Shown here in pieces: positions 19,213 through 26,132 of a stretch of DNA of 54,215 nt. The notes under the pieces are model-generated. The model did no database searches. It was not told the origin of the DNA and worked only from the letters and a program-made list of their open reading frames with translations. The stretch comes from Chromatiales bacterium (lineage in GTDB: Bacteria; Pseudomonadota; Gammaproteobacteria; RBG-16-57-12). The translations under genes were made by a program, and so were the position numbers. How positions within the stretch are numbered: the stretch's first letter is position 1; every line of letters begins with the position of its first letter. The stretch is taken from assembly GCA_026989455.1 (NCBI GenBank), contig JALSJH010000094.1, forward strand, positions 1 to 54,215, in the 5' to 3' direction.

Positions 19213-20114
19213 GGTACAGCCTCCAACAACTGATTCAAGAAGCGGTCAAACCACTGCATTAAACTCTCTTTTTCGGCAACACTAAAGGGCAAACCAACGA
19301 CAGGAAGTGCTGTTTTTTGCGCCAACCAACGGGCGGATTTATCACTCTGATAGTCCGCAACCAAAATCATCTCGGCTGGGTTTTGCTTTAGCTCGGCAAG
19401 CACTTTGCTCAAATGGGTACTACTTGGCGGAATACCCGGTTTGGGTTCCAGTGTTGCCACTTTTTTCAAGCCCAGCCACTGCTCCAGATAGACCCAGCTA
19501 TTATGGCTGACGACAATACGCCTGCCTCGCAATGCTCGAAATTGCTGCTCCCATTGTGTAATCGCCTGACTCCACTTGCGGGAAAAATCTAGCCCGTTTT
19601 TCTGGTAAAGGTCGTTGTTGGCAGGATCAATTTTTGCCATCCTAGTCGTGAGTGCCTTAGCAATTTGCAAGATGCGGTAGGGGTCAAAATGAAAGTGCGG
19701 ATTGCCCGCTGCGTGAATATCGCCAAGACTGCGATCCAGCACGGCTGGTTTTTCAAGCAGGGTTATATGATCAGCCGCCATGAAGTGGCCTGGGCGATTG
19801 GGCTGAATATTGCCATTGCCGGATCTACGCAATAACAAGGGCAACCAACCAACCTCCAACTCCGCTCCCGTACACACCAGCAGATCGGCACGGCGTACCT
19901 TGGCAATCAGACTGGGGCGTGCCTGTATATGATGCGGGTCTTGCTGGGCGGTGGTGGCACTGTAAACTTTGACCGCACTGCCACCCAACTCCTGAGTGAG
20001 TGCGGCCCATTCAGGCTCACAAGCGAATACATTGATTTGGGCATAAGCTGCATTGGAACACAGCGACAATAGCAAAACACCGAGCCAAACACTTTTTTCA
20101 CCTTGATAGAACAT
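19209..20114 (-). CDS. Metal ABC transporter substrate-binding protein (ZnuA-like)
   Basis: 301 residues. A signal peptide ends NAAYA-Q near residue 25. The cluster A-I fold of zinc/manganese binding proteins is indicated by INVFACEPEWAALTQELGG, by DPHHIQARPS (His61-62), by GNPHFHFDP (His140, His142), by VVSHNSWVYLEQWLGLK and by the late acid in LVADYQSDKS. These histidines and the aspartate are the expected metal ligands. It lacks the long His-rich loop of some ZnuA proteins. Encoded between an outer-membrane porin-like gene and the permease. Confidence 0.85.
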   Translation of the reverse strand: MFYQGEKSVWLGVLLLSLCSNAAYAQINVFACEPEWAALTQELGGSAVKVYSATTAQQDPHHIQARPSLIAKVRRADLLVCTGAELEVGWLPLLLRRSGNGNIQPNRPGHFMAADHITLLEKPAVLDRSLGDIHAAGNPHFHFDPYRILQIAKALTTRMAKIDPANNDLYQKNGLDFSRKWSQAITQWEQQFRALRGRRIVVSHNSWVYLEQWLGLKKVATLEPKPGIPPSSTHLSKVLAELKQNPAEMILVADYQSDKSARWLAQKTALPVVGLPFSVAEKESLMQWFDRFLNQLLEAVP

Positions 20115-20125
20115 GCTGTTTCCCC

Positions 20126-21496
20126 CTAAAACTGGTGTGCGCCGTGACTGCCAAGACTCATGGTGTATTGCAACAAAAGCTGATTATCGGTTTTTTCATA
20201 ACTATCATCCCGATTGTATTGCAGACGCACCCGACTAAACTCACTGGGCAACCACTCCAGCATGGCACTGGTTCGTTTGGGTGTATGGCCTTCATTATCC
20301 AGCCCTGCTTCGCCTAATACAGCAACGTCTGAACCTGTGCTATTACTGTCTAGCTGGTCATAACGCAATCCCGCTCTCCATTGCGGTTTAAACTGGTAAA
20401 TTGCTTGTGCATACCAGCCCTTTTGATGACCGTCATAGCTTGTTGTCTCTACAGGAGGCCCGCTATTAAGCATGGACACTGTTCCGTTTTCCTTGCGGTC
20501 AAAATATTCAAACTGTAATTTGAGACTCTGGTTCTTTGGATTGCCATTAGGTGCCCATTTATAGACCAGATCCAGTGCGTTTATTTTGCTATCACCGGTA
20601 AATGAGGGGGTCTCTGCCGCACCGCCATGAGCCGCATGACCACCACTTTCTCGACCCTCTATCTCATTTGCCTGCCAATGGCTCAAACCCAACTGCCAAC
20701 TGTGTTCAATGCCAATATCACCTCCTATATCCGCAAAGGCAGTCCATGCGCCTATGCCATTTGTCCTGCCTGATGCGGGGTGGCGACTGCCACTAAGGGC
20801 TTCTGCGCCCAATTGTAAAAAGGTATCGGTGGGGGCGATATAAGTAAATTGCAGGCCATCATCAATCAGTTGATTACCAAACAGACCACGGTAAATCAAC
20901 GGCGCATCGGCAAAATCCCAATAGTGCGCATGTTGCTTATTGAGATAACCTATTGCTGAAAAAAAGCGACCTGCTTTTACCGTCATGCCATTGCCTAGCC
21001 CTAGCGCCTGTATAAAGGCCTCTTCCAGCTCAACTTCTGTTGCCCCCTCATGTTCAGCAAGGGCGAGTGTCATTTTGCCGTAAAATTTATCATCAATGTT
21101 GGCACTTATAATCAGCTCGCTATGACCAATAGATAACCCTTTTTCACCTAAGCCTGCTTCACCAGCGAGGGCAAAACCTGGTAATTCATAGTTTTCTGGA
21201 CCGTTATCAAAACGGGCATAACGACCATCCAAAATCAAACTGATGGCCGGGTTAAATGTATTGCTGCCCGTAGACACAGGCCGCGAGGTGTTGGTCAGCG
21301 CCGATTTAACCTTAACTTTTTTTAGATTGCTGTCTCTCTTGAGCTGTCTGGCTTCTAATGCCTGAATGCGTTGCTCATAATCTTTTTTTAGTGCATCTAA
21401 TTGTTGTTTTATGGAGTCGGTTTCACTCTCGGCAAAGACCATATTTGAATTAAATAGTGTGGCTGTTATGGCAGCCATAAGTAATGTTTTATGCAT
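20126..21496 (-). CDS. Outer-membrane beta-barrel protein with N-terminal coiled coil, metal-uptake operon
   Basis: 456 residues. A signal peptide (LLMAAITATLFNSNMVFA) precedes a short coiled coil (SIKQQLDALKKDYEQRIQAL) like those of trimeric porins, then a barrel rich in alternating aromatic strands that ends in phenylalanine (HGAHQF), as outer-membrane proteins do. A surface-type loop is His-rich (ESGGHAAHGGAAE). Being 11 bp in front of the binding-protein gene, it is probably the outer-membrane entry route for the same metal. The ATG at 21496 with a GAGAGAG leader is preferred to a start 12 codons upstream, which would precede the signal peptide with charged residues. Confidence 0.75.
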   Translation of the reverse strand: MHKTLLMAAITATLFNSNMVFAESETDSIKQQLDALKKDYEQRIQALEARQLKRDSNLKKVKVKSALTNTSRPVSTGSNTFNPAISLILDGRYARFDNGPENYELPGFALAGEAGLGEKGLSIGHSELIISANIDDKFYGKMTLALAEHEGATEVELEEAFIQALGLGNGMTVKAGRFFSAIGYLNKQHAHYWDFADAPLIYRGLFGNQLIDDGLQFTYIAPTDTFLQLGAEALSGSRHPASGRTNGIGAWTAFADIGGDIGIEHSWQLGLSHWQANEIEGRESGGHAAHGGAAETPSFTGDSKINALDLVYKWAPNGNPKNQSLKLQFEYFDRKENGTVSMLNSGPPVETTSYDGHQKGWYAQAIYQFKPQWRAGLRYDQLDSNSTGSDVAVLGEAGLDNEGHTPKRTSAMLEWLPSEFSRVRLQYNRDDSYEKTDNQLLLQYTMSLGSHGAHQF

Positions 21497-21570
21497 GAGT
21501 ATCTCTCTCGTAAACGAAAATATTAGCCACAAGAAAAAGGCTTGTGGCGATTAAAAAAGTATTTATTTTC

Positions 21571-21858
21571 TTACGAGAAAGAGGGTGGCGCGCGTATATG
21601 ACAAGCCGTTTTCGGTGCGGATAAGCAGAGAGTGACTATCTGGGTGGAGGGTAGACTATGACCAGCAATAACCGAGAGTGGTAGGGCATGAAAAACCAGC
21701 CCATTTCCTGACTTCTCACACTGTAAAAACAGTTGACATGATTGCTCTTGAGCATGAAACGGATGCTCCGCAGAGTGAACAAGCACACCAAACTGACCGA
21801 TAAGCAAAAGTATGCCTATTAGTGCGATGTGTGTGTGAATGTGCTTTCGATTGATCAT
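21571..21858 (-). CDS. Small His/Cys-containing exported protein, DUF2946-like
   Basis: 95 residues. One N-terminal hydrophobic segment (IALIGILLLIGQFGVLVHSA) is followed by HPFHAQEQSCQLFLQCEKSGNG, a pattern seen in short proteins encoded with metal transport genes (DUF2946-like). The histidines and two cysteines could bind a metal. It is the first gene of the four-gene metal operon. I found no clear Zur box upstream. Confidence 0.55.
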   Translation of the reverse strand: MINRKHIHTHIALIGILLLIGQFGVLVHSAEHPFHAQEQSCQLFLQCEKSGNGLVFHALPLSVIAGHSLPSTQIVTLCLSAPKTACHIRAPPSFS

Positions 21859-22020
21859 TTATGTGATTTATTCTTTGTTTCTACGAAGCCTAGACATAAT
21901 AATTCCCCCTTCCCTGCAAAGGTGCCGACCTCCGTCCTAGTTGGGTTAGCGACAATACAGCCAGCGCCATAACTGAAGGGTTAGCTATCCATTAACAGGA
22001 TTGGAGATCAACATAACACA
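21859..22020. other. Upstream region of the metal operon
   Basis: About 160 bp between the small exported protein and the transposase remnant. It contains two gggttagc direct copies 40 bp apart and GC-rich blocks but no open frame. I see no Zur or Fur palindrome. A promoter for the operon must lie here or in the remnant, but I cannot point to it. Confidence 0.4.
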
Positions 22021-22388
22021 ACCCAATATACTTTTTGTCGGCATGAGTACCTACAAGGAGTCCATCGTTATTTTATTAGCCGATAATGATCGAAGCGAAG
22101 TGCGCCGCTATCGGCTCTATTGGCTGATGTATAGGGAAGTACGAATACCATGATTGCAGGGATGCAGCAGCGCGATTAACTACTTTAGTATCGCCAGTGG
22201 CTATCAACGCTGCGTTGATCTGGATCAGGCGCAAAGCTCGCATGGCCTACTGGCGACAATGCCGCAGTCTACGCACCAAAGTGAGAGGCATGACGAGGCT
22301 CAGAGCACACTTTAGATCAGTGATTGCCCGTAGCATCACCAGAAAAGACCCATGGCATAGCTCAAAAAACCTCAGCATTCAGCAGAGT
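22021..22388 (+). pseudogene. IS110-family transposase remnant (N-terminal half, frame-broken)
   Basis: Translated pieces in two frames recall the DEDD domain of IS110 transposases. The first, at 22,027-22,150, reads FVGMSTYKESIVILLADND then RSEVRRYR, against the usual VGxDVHKESI-like start; the catalytic Asp is replaced. A second piece reads DCRDAAARLTTL, recalling the TDRRDA motif, then ARMAYWRQCRSLRTKVRGMTR, recalling the arginine-rich helix. The part between is missing and the C-terminal half is absent. It is an old, inactive insertion at the edge of the nuclease gene. Confidence 0.55.
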
Positions 22389-22400
22389 GGGGGCCGAGGG

Positions 22401-23465
22401 TTAGAGACCCTTGGCTACCCGGTTATATTTTTCATGGCTCCACTCTGGAGTCATTGCTTGAAGCGCTTGTTTTACACCATGGCAGTCATAAACTGGGTAA
22501 TCATTTTTCAGTGCGGTTAAATTAAAATATGCGTAAAGTGTAAACTCTTCGTCTTCCTTCAGGTACACTCCATACCTCAATCCGTCGCTCACTATTAAGC
22601 GCTCACAATTCACTTTACCTTTTGCGTATGACTCTGCTTGTGACTTTGCAGTTAAACATGAACCACCCTTCTTCTTAGCTTCCACAACAATACTAAGATT
22701 GTTATCAGTTCTTGGTAATTGACTGAATAACGCAACATCTACATTACACCACTCAACGGCCATTTTCTGTGGTGTCCAGCCCAATGCCCTGAGAAGCGGA
22801 ACTACCAAATATGCAACCGTTTCAAATTCTGATGGACTCTCATATTTTGAATACCATTTAGCTATACGAATTAACTCACCTATTTCCCTTATGAGCATCT
22901 CAATAGAATTACTTGATACTCCTTGGTCGAATAGATACTCAGATATTTCTTCAAACTCTACATTTTGTTTATCTGATTTTGGCAATACAGCCAATGCGCC
23001 ATCAGCTTTATCTTTAGAGAGAGATTCAATCCATTTTTTTACTTCTAGAGAGTCTAAACGTTGTGTAGTATCACCAAACTTCAATGTATATGTATCAAAA
23101 ACTTTTGGCGACTCCAAGCCTGTCCAAAACCACCGCACTCGACGAACATGATGAAGATCCCATCCATCAATATCTGAAAACTCCTCAAGCCATTGGTACT
23201 CCCCAACAATAACCCCAACTCCAAGAATATCAGTTGTGCCAAGGCGAAGAACGACCAAATCACCTTTTTTCATTTCCTCTGAGAACCTTAGAAGATCTGT
23301 AACTTTCTTACTTGTCCACCCATCTTTTAATAGCAGATCTTTGCAATCAGGTAACCGCCCAGCGTACCCAGGGCCGCTCAGGATTACGCCCCATTTGAGA
23401 CAAATATCTGCATAGTTGCGATTCTTATCACCTGCTGCATGCTGCCAAATTATTTCTTCACTCAC
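22401..23465 (-). CDS. Putative restriction nuclease: PUA/EVE-like reader plus PD-(D/E)XK (RecB-like) domain
   Basis: 355 residues. The N-terminal domain (about 1-125) holds IIWQHAAGDKNRNYADICLKW, GVILSGPGYAG and MKKGDLVVLRLG followed by GVGVIVGEY, a beta-rich pattern resembling the PUA/EVE/YTH readers of modified nucleic acid. A helical linker follows. The C-terminal domain has the nuclease pattern: D243 in NVDVALF, E262-x-K264 in VVEAKKK, and the QxxxY element QAESY (276-280), as in type I HsdR N-terminal and RecB-like nucleases. I infer a modification-dependent or invader-DNA nuclease. No methyltransferase or ATPase accompanies it. Start: GTG at 23465 with AGAGG upstream; a longer frame reaches 23546. 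A-T-rich codon use differs from the core genes. Confidence 0.7.
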   Translation of the reverse strand: MSEEIIWQHAAGDKNRNYADICLKWGVILSGPGYAGRLPDCKDLLLKDGWTSKKVTDLLRFSEEMKKGDLVVLRLGTTDILGVGVIVGEYQWLEEFSDIDGWDLHHVRRVRWFWTGLESPKVFDTYTLKFGDTTQRLDSLEVKKWIESLSKDKADGALAVLPKSDKQNVEFEEISEYLFDQGVSSNSIEMLIREIGELIRIAKWYSKYESPSEFETVAYLVVPLLRALGWTPQKMAVEWCNVDVALFSQLPRTDNNLSIVVEAKKKGGSCLTAKSQAESYAKGKVNCERLIVSDGLRYGVYLKEDEEFTLYAYFNLTALKNDYPVYDCHGVKQALQAMTPEWSHEKYNRVAKGL

Positions 23466-23575
23466 ACCTATGACCTCTAATAAATTGAACGACAAAATCA
23501 GCGGTAGTTTAAAGTGGCGCAGTTTTTTGCGAATAACAAAAACCATGACATTTTAAACTGTCAGCTGGATTTTTT

Positions 23576-23624
23576 GTGTACGTCCAGCATGGGCGTGAAC
23601 TAATAAGGTGAAAGCCCTCTGATG
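23576..23624 (+). mobile_element. Short group II intron 5'-end scrap
   Basis: A 47-nt stretch starting gtgtacgtccagcatgggcg is closely similar (about 40 of 47 positions) to the 5' end of the fragment at 18,184, through gtgaactaataaggtgaaag. Both are preceded by gctgga and a short T-run. Nothing else of an intron follows. It lies between the nuclease start and the toxin gene. Confidence 0.5.
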
Positions 23625-23711
23625 TTATTTTTCGTCATCTGGTCTCTCCTAATATTTTTGTGTCGGAACATTAATATTACCCCGAACGTTAGGAGTGAGG
23701 GAGTCCAATTA

Positions 23712-23744
23712 TCTACTCAGCGTACTCATCTTTTGCCTCAACTT
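23712..23744. repeat. Half copy of palindromic element B
   Basis: tctactcagcgtactcatct and the following ttttgcctcaacttt match the terminal 33 bases of the 137-bp elements at 48,751 and 49,030 (read in reverse complement). It abuts the stop codon of the YoeB-type toxin gene. Confidence 0.6.
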
Positions 23745-24008
23745 TCACTCGTAGTGCGTCCACAACCGAATAATTTTTATGGCATGCTCTTCCTCATAAA
23801 TTTGATAAACAAGCCTATGTTGAATGTTGATTCTTCGTGAATACGCACCTGATAAATTACCCACTAGCTTTTCATATGGCGGTGGGATTTGGCATGGATC
23901 TTCTTTTATCACCTCTAGAAGTACCTGAGCCTTTTTCTTTAGCCCAGACGCGGATAGTTTTTTAGCGTCTTTTTGTGCTTGTTTGGTGTACAGTAATTCC
24001 CAACTCAC
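23745..24008 (-). CDS. yoeB: Toxin of the Txe/YoeB family
   Basis: 87 residues. YoeB is a ribosome-dependent mRNA endonuclease of the RelE fold. The sequence shows WELLYTKQAQKDAKKL, the conserved PPPYEKLVGNLSGAYSRRIN stretch, LVYQIYEE and the C-terminal RLWTHYE, with the usual late His-Tyr pair of the active site. The GTG at 24008 overlaps the antitoxin stop (GTGA), so translation is coupled. A TTG one codon earlier is also possible. Confidence 0.9.
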   Translation of the reverse strand: MSWELLYTKQAQKDAKKLSASGLKKKAQVLLEVIKEDPCQIPPPYEKLVGNLSGAYSRRINIQHRLVYQIYEEEHAIKIIRLWTHYE

Positions 24009-24247
24009 CAATCAAGATCCTTAGAAGATTCCGATAGGTCTTCCTTCATTCCCTCTTTTATTGACTCCCTCATTCCAGGAACAGAGAGCAAGTGGAGAGT
24101 TTCAGCAATAGAGTTCCAATCATCTTCTGAAACGAGGACTGCATTACCCCTTTTACCTGTAATTACAATGGGTTGATGAGTTTCAGTGGTCTCATCAATT
24201 AGGGTGTATAGCCTAGAACGAGCTTCTGTAGCATTCAAAATAGTCAT
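24005..24247 (-). CDS. yefM: Antitoxin of the Phd/YefM family
   Basis: 80 residues. YefM neutralises YoeB and represses its own operon. The N-terminal DNA-binding part reads ATEARSRLYTLIDE, then PIVITGKRGNAVLVSEDDWNSI, typical of Phd/YefM; the acidic C-terminal part (MKEDLSESSKDLDW) is the toxin-binding tail. First gene of the pair. Confidence 0.9.
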   Translation of the reverse strand: MTILNATEARSRLYTLIDETTETHQPIVITGKRGNAVLVSEDDWNSIAETLHLLSVPGMRESIKEGMKEDLSESSKDLDW

Positions 24248-24269
24248 TATAAGTACCTCCTTGACTAAG

Positions 24270-24287
24270 CGTACGACTAAGCGTACG
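24270..24287 (-). promoter_or_regulatory. YefM-type operator: two CGTACG hexamers 12 bp apart
   Basis: CGTACG occurs at 24270-24275 and 24282-24287 inside direct copies of actaagcgtacg, 23 bp upstream of the antitoxin start. E. coli YefM-YoeB binds TGTACA-core hexamers with 12-bp centre-to-centre spacing; the same geometry is seen here with a changed outer base. A third GTAC at 24253-24256 is off this spacing. Confidence 0.6.
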
Positions 24288-24410
24288 GAATATCAAGGGC
24301 TATTTTGAACATAACGAGGCTGTAGAAAAACCCATTTAACCGCTTGACTCTCTACTGCGTGATTGCAAGACCCCGCACATGTTCACACGATCTAACCTTA
24401 TCCCGCTTAG

Positions 24411-24568
24411 CCCTAATCCCCGGATAGAAATACAAGGCGATGTGTAGCACATTGATTTCACAGTGAAATAAAAAACACGAGTCGCACCCATTGGTTCGGT
24501 GCTATTTTTTGTTTTGCTGTGGAATCAAGAGCTTGTGCAGCATACGTGTTTCTATTCGGGGATTAGGG
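24411..24568. repeat. 158-bp palindromic MITE-like element (family C)
   Basis: The left end ccctaatccccggataga and the right end, read in reverse complement, ccctaatccccgaataga match at 21 of the outer 23 bases. Similarity continues inward (ttgatttcacag / ttgattccacag, then an A-rich block) for about 65 nt per arm, leaving a small centre near 24,485. No frame is encoded. It stands just after the DUF4399 gene. A half copy (tttctatctgcggattaggg) is found at 44,960. Otherwise the 24,288-24,577 gap is empty. Confidence 0.7.
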
Positions 24569-24577
24569 TTTAGGCCA

Positions 24578-25000
24578 TCACTTGACTGTTATCGTTATTT
24601 TTTCAGAGATAACGGGCGGGTTATGTGGCATGTGGAGGTGATCTCCTAATATTAGCTGAAGTGTGTGTTGCCCTGGGCTTAGGGTGAGGGTCTTTTCGGT
24701 TTGTCCACCACCAAAGTGCATAACACTCCCGCCTAACGGGGTTGTCATTGAGGGCAATGTCTCGCCGTTTATTATTAAATGATGATGACCTGTTTTAGGC
24801 TTCACCACCCCAGCAGGAGCCACACCCATCCCTTGCAAACCAAATTTAACAGTAAATGTTGTACTGACACTTTCTCCGTTAGAGGGTGAAATAATATAGA
24901 CGGAAGCGCCCTCTGGTGAGGGTGATAAAGGTGTGTCAGATGCCTGAGATAAGGGAGTAAAAAGTAATGCGGATACCAAGAGTACGCTAGATTTTTTCAT
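24578..25000 (-). CDS. DUF4399 domain exported protein
   Basis: 140 residues. A signal peptide (SSVLLVSALLFTPLSQA) is followed by a single DUF4399 beta-sandwich: VYIISPSNGESVSTTF, then VKFGLQGMGVAPAGV, TGHHHLIING, SPGQHTLQLILGDH. The family is periplasmic and of unknown function; the HHH and HLHMPH clusters suggest metal contact. It is not obviously in an operon: repeats flank it on both sides. Confidence 0.85.
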   Translation of the reverse strand: MKKSSVLLVSALLFTPLSQASDTPLSPSPEGASVYIISPSNGESVSTTFTVKFGLQGMGVAPAGVVKPKTGHHHLIINGETLPSMTTPLGGSVMHFGGGQTEKTLTLSPGQHTLQLILGDHLHMPHNPPVISEKITITVK

Positions 25001-25101
25001 TGTTGTCGCCTTTTTTAGTACAACCAGTGGAGTTATAGGGCTGGCTTCTCCATCCCGCGATAAAGATCACCTAACAGGGAAAGTCTACACTGATTTGCTG
25101 T

Positions 25102-25154
25102 GACTATTCAGCGTATTCACCTTTTTCCTCAACTCTTCGTTATTTTCGTACTCA
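25102..25154. repeat. Half copy of palindromic element B
   Basis: gactattcagcgtattcacc followed by ctcaactcttcgttattttc and gtactca matches the right half (reverse complement) of the 137-bp element at 49,030 nearly base for base. The other half is missing. Confidence 0.65.
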
Positions 25155-25251
25155 AGATGCTAACCAAATATTTCATGAAGTTGCGCGAAGGTCACCGGAA
25201 GCGTGTCGGCTTTACAGATAAATTCACGGAGCAAGTGCGACACCCGGGTTT

Positions 25252-25276
25252 ATCGCAAGCTAAAGCCTGCTCCTAC
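25252..25276 (-). repeat. REP-like hairpin
   Basis: Read on the minus strand the sequence is gtaggagcaggctttagctt followed by gcgat, with a GCAGGCT/AGCTTGC stem. This is the layout of the GTAGGAGC-type REP sequences common in Pseudomonas, Xanthomonas and related bacteria. Only one copy is seen in the window. Confidence 0.5.
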
Positions 25277-25390
25277 GTTTTCGTTTGAAACTTTTGGGGG
25301 CACGAGAAGGATGGTGCCTACTACCGCATTATCTTTGATCATCTGGGCAAGTATAGGCTTGCTGGTGGTGATAGTGCGGGAGTGGCACAG

Positions 25391-25410
25391 CTAGGAGCCT
25401 GTCGGACTAC
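25391..25410. repeat. Single arm of palindromic element A
   Basis: ctaggagcctgtcggactac matches the outer end of element A at 2,485-2,650. It contains the TAG stop of the DUF3365 gene on the minus strand and a TAG that ends a short plus-strand frame. Confidence 0.6.
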
Positions 25411-25967
25411 AACGGCTTAATAACACTAAAAGCACCGCGAATATCTCCCGCTGCAAAGCCTCGTGCCTGATCATTGGGGTAGGCTTTATCCAGCGCGGCT
25501 TTCAGCTCGGGACTTATGCTCTTGCCGTGACAGATAGTGCACGGTTTTTCGGCTGTTGGAATCGCCTTCATGTAGCGGAACACGGGCTTTCCCTCTATGA
25601 CCACCCGCTCATGGTGATCAATTTTTCGTACATCTTCACCGGCCGCTTTTCTTGCCTCAAAGCTTTCCAATATTTTACGCTCCCAAGCATCTGGAGCATT
25701 ATTTGGGTTACGCAGCTTTAGGCTGGTACGGCGTATTTCAACTCCGCGAGCATTGGACTGCTCTGCGGTAATGACCGGAGATACTTGTTTACACACCTCA
25801 ACGGCCTTGAGTGGCCCACCACTTTTCATCGCTGCCTGTAGGTTACCTTTAAGCTCCCCGACGAAGGCCTTAATCGCTTCGCGACTCTCTTTTACTAGTG
25901 GGTCACCCGCCGCACTCACCAGCATCGGCGTAGCCATGAGCAGTAAAAAAAGGATCTTCTTTTTCAT
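25407..25967 (-). CDS. DUF3365 (Tll0287-like) haem-binding exported protein
   Basis: 186 residues. A signal peptide (KILFLLLMATPMLVSAA) precedes a domain of the Tll0287/DUF3365 type, with AVEVCKQVSPVITAEQSNARGVEIRRTSLK in the first part and the single c-type haem motif CTICH at residues 143-147. The PAS-like fold binds haem and may sense redox state or gases; the role is not established. The two palindromes upstream could be control sites. The stop codon is provided by an arm of repeat A. Confidence 0.85.
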   Translation of the reverse strand: MKKKILFLLLMATPMLVSAAGDPLVKESREAIKAFVGELKGNLQAAMKSGGPLKAVEVCKQVSPVITAEQSNARGVEIRRTSLKLRNPNNAPDAWERKILESFEARKAAGEDVRKIDHHERVVIEGKPVFRYMKAIPTAEKPCTICHGKSISPELKAALDKAYPNDQARGFAAGDIRGAFSVIKPL

Positions 25968-26007
25968 TTGTGGTCTCCTCTCTGCAATCTATATTGCAAA
26001 TATTAGT

Positions 26008-26026
26008 AAATGCTAATTTAGCATTT
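26008..26026. promoter_or_regulatory. Perfect 19-bp palindrome, candidate operator
   Basis: AAATGCTAA-T-TTAGCATTT lies 41 bp upstream of the DUF3365 start. It has the size and AT-rich style of NsrR-type sites (AAGATGCATTT half-sites) but matches only in part, so the regulator is unknown. A second palindrome, GCGACAA-T-TTGTCGC at 26057-26071, is nearer to the end of lpxC. Confidence 0.45.
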
Positions 26027-26132
26027 ATCTTAAAGACTCAGCCGCAAGGTGGCAATGCGACAATTTGTCGCAGGCTGTTTTTCAATGGGGGCGATACCAA
26101 GCTATGATCGATAGCTTGGTTATAAGGGAAGG

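Larger units (their letters stand above)
25001..25406. other. Gene-poor stretch with repeat pieces
   Basis: No supported gene. It contains a 53-bp half copy of element B (25,102-25,154), a REP-like hairpin (25,252-25,276) and one arm of element A (25,391-25,410). On the plus strand, a short frame ends IIWASIGLLVVIVREWHS with its TAG inside the element A arm; it resembles the final membrane segment of a lost protein but is too short to name. Confidence 0.5.

Noticed and set aside
21895-21990. Possible cyclic-di-GMP (GEMM) riboswitch
   Set aside because: A GCAAAG block and AGCCAG lie in a suggestive order, but the GGCAAACC strand and the GAAA-capped P2 stem are absent.
21859-22020. Zur box for the metal operon
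   Set aside because: No GTTATA-type palindrome of the required length was found in this stretch.
22197-22520. 107-codon plus-strand frame
   Set aside because: It starts in the transposase remnant and runs antisense into the nuclease gene; only its first part has meaning as a pseudogene piece.
25203-25394. 63-codon plus-strand frame ending in a hydrophobic segment
   Set aside because: It runs through a REP-like sequence and into repeat A; only the last 20 residues look protein-like, so at best it is a fragment.
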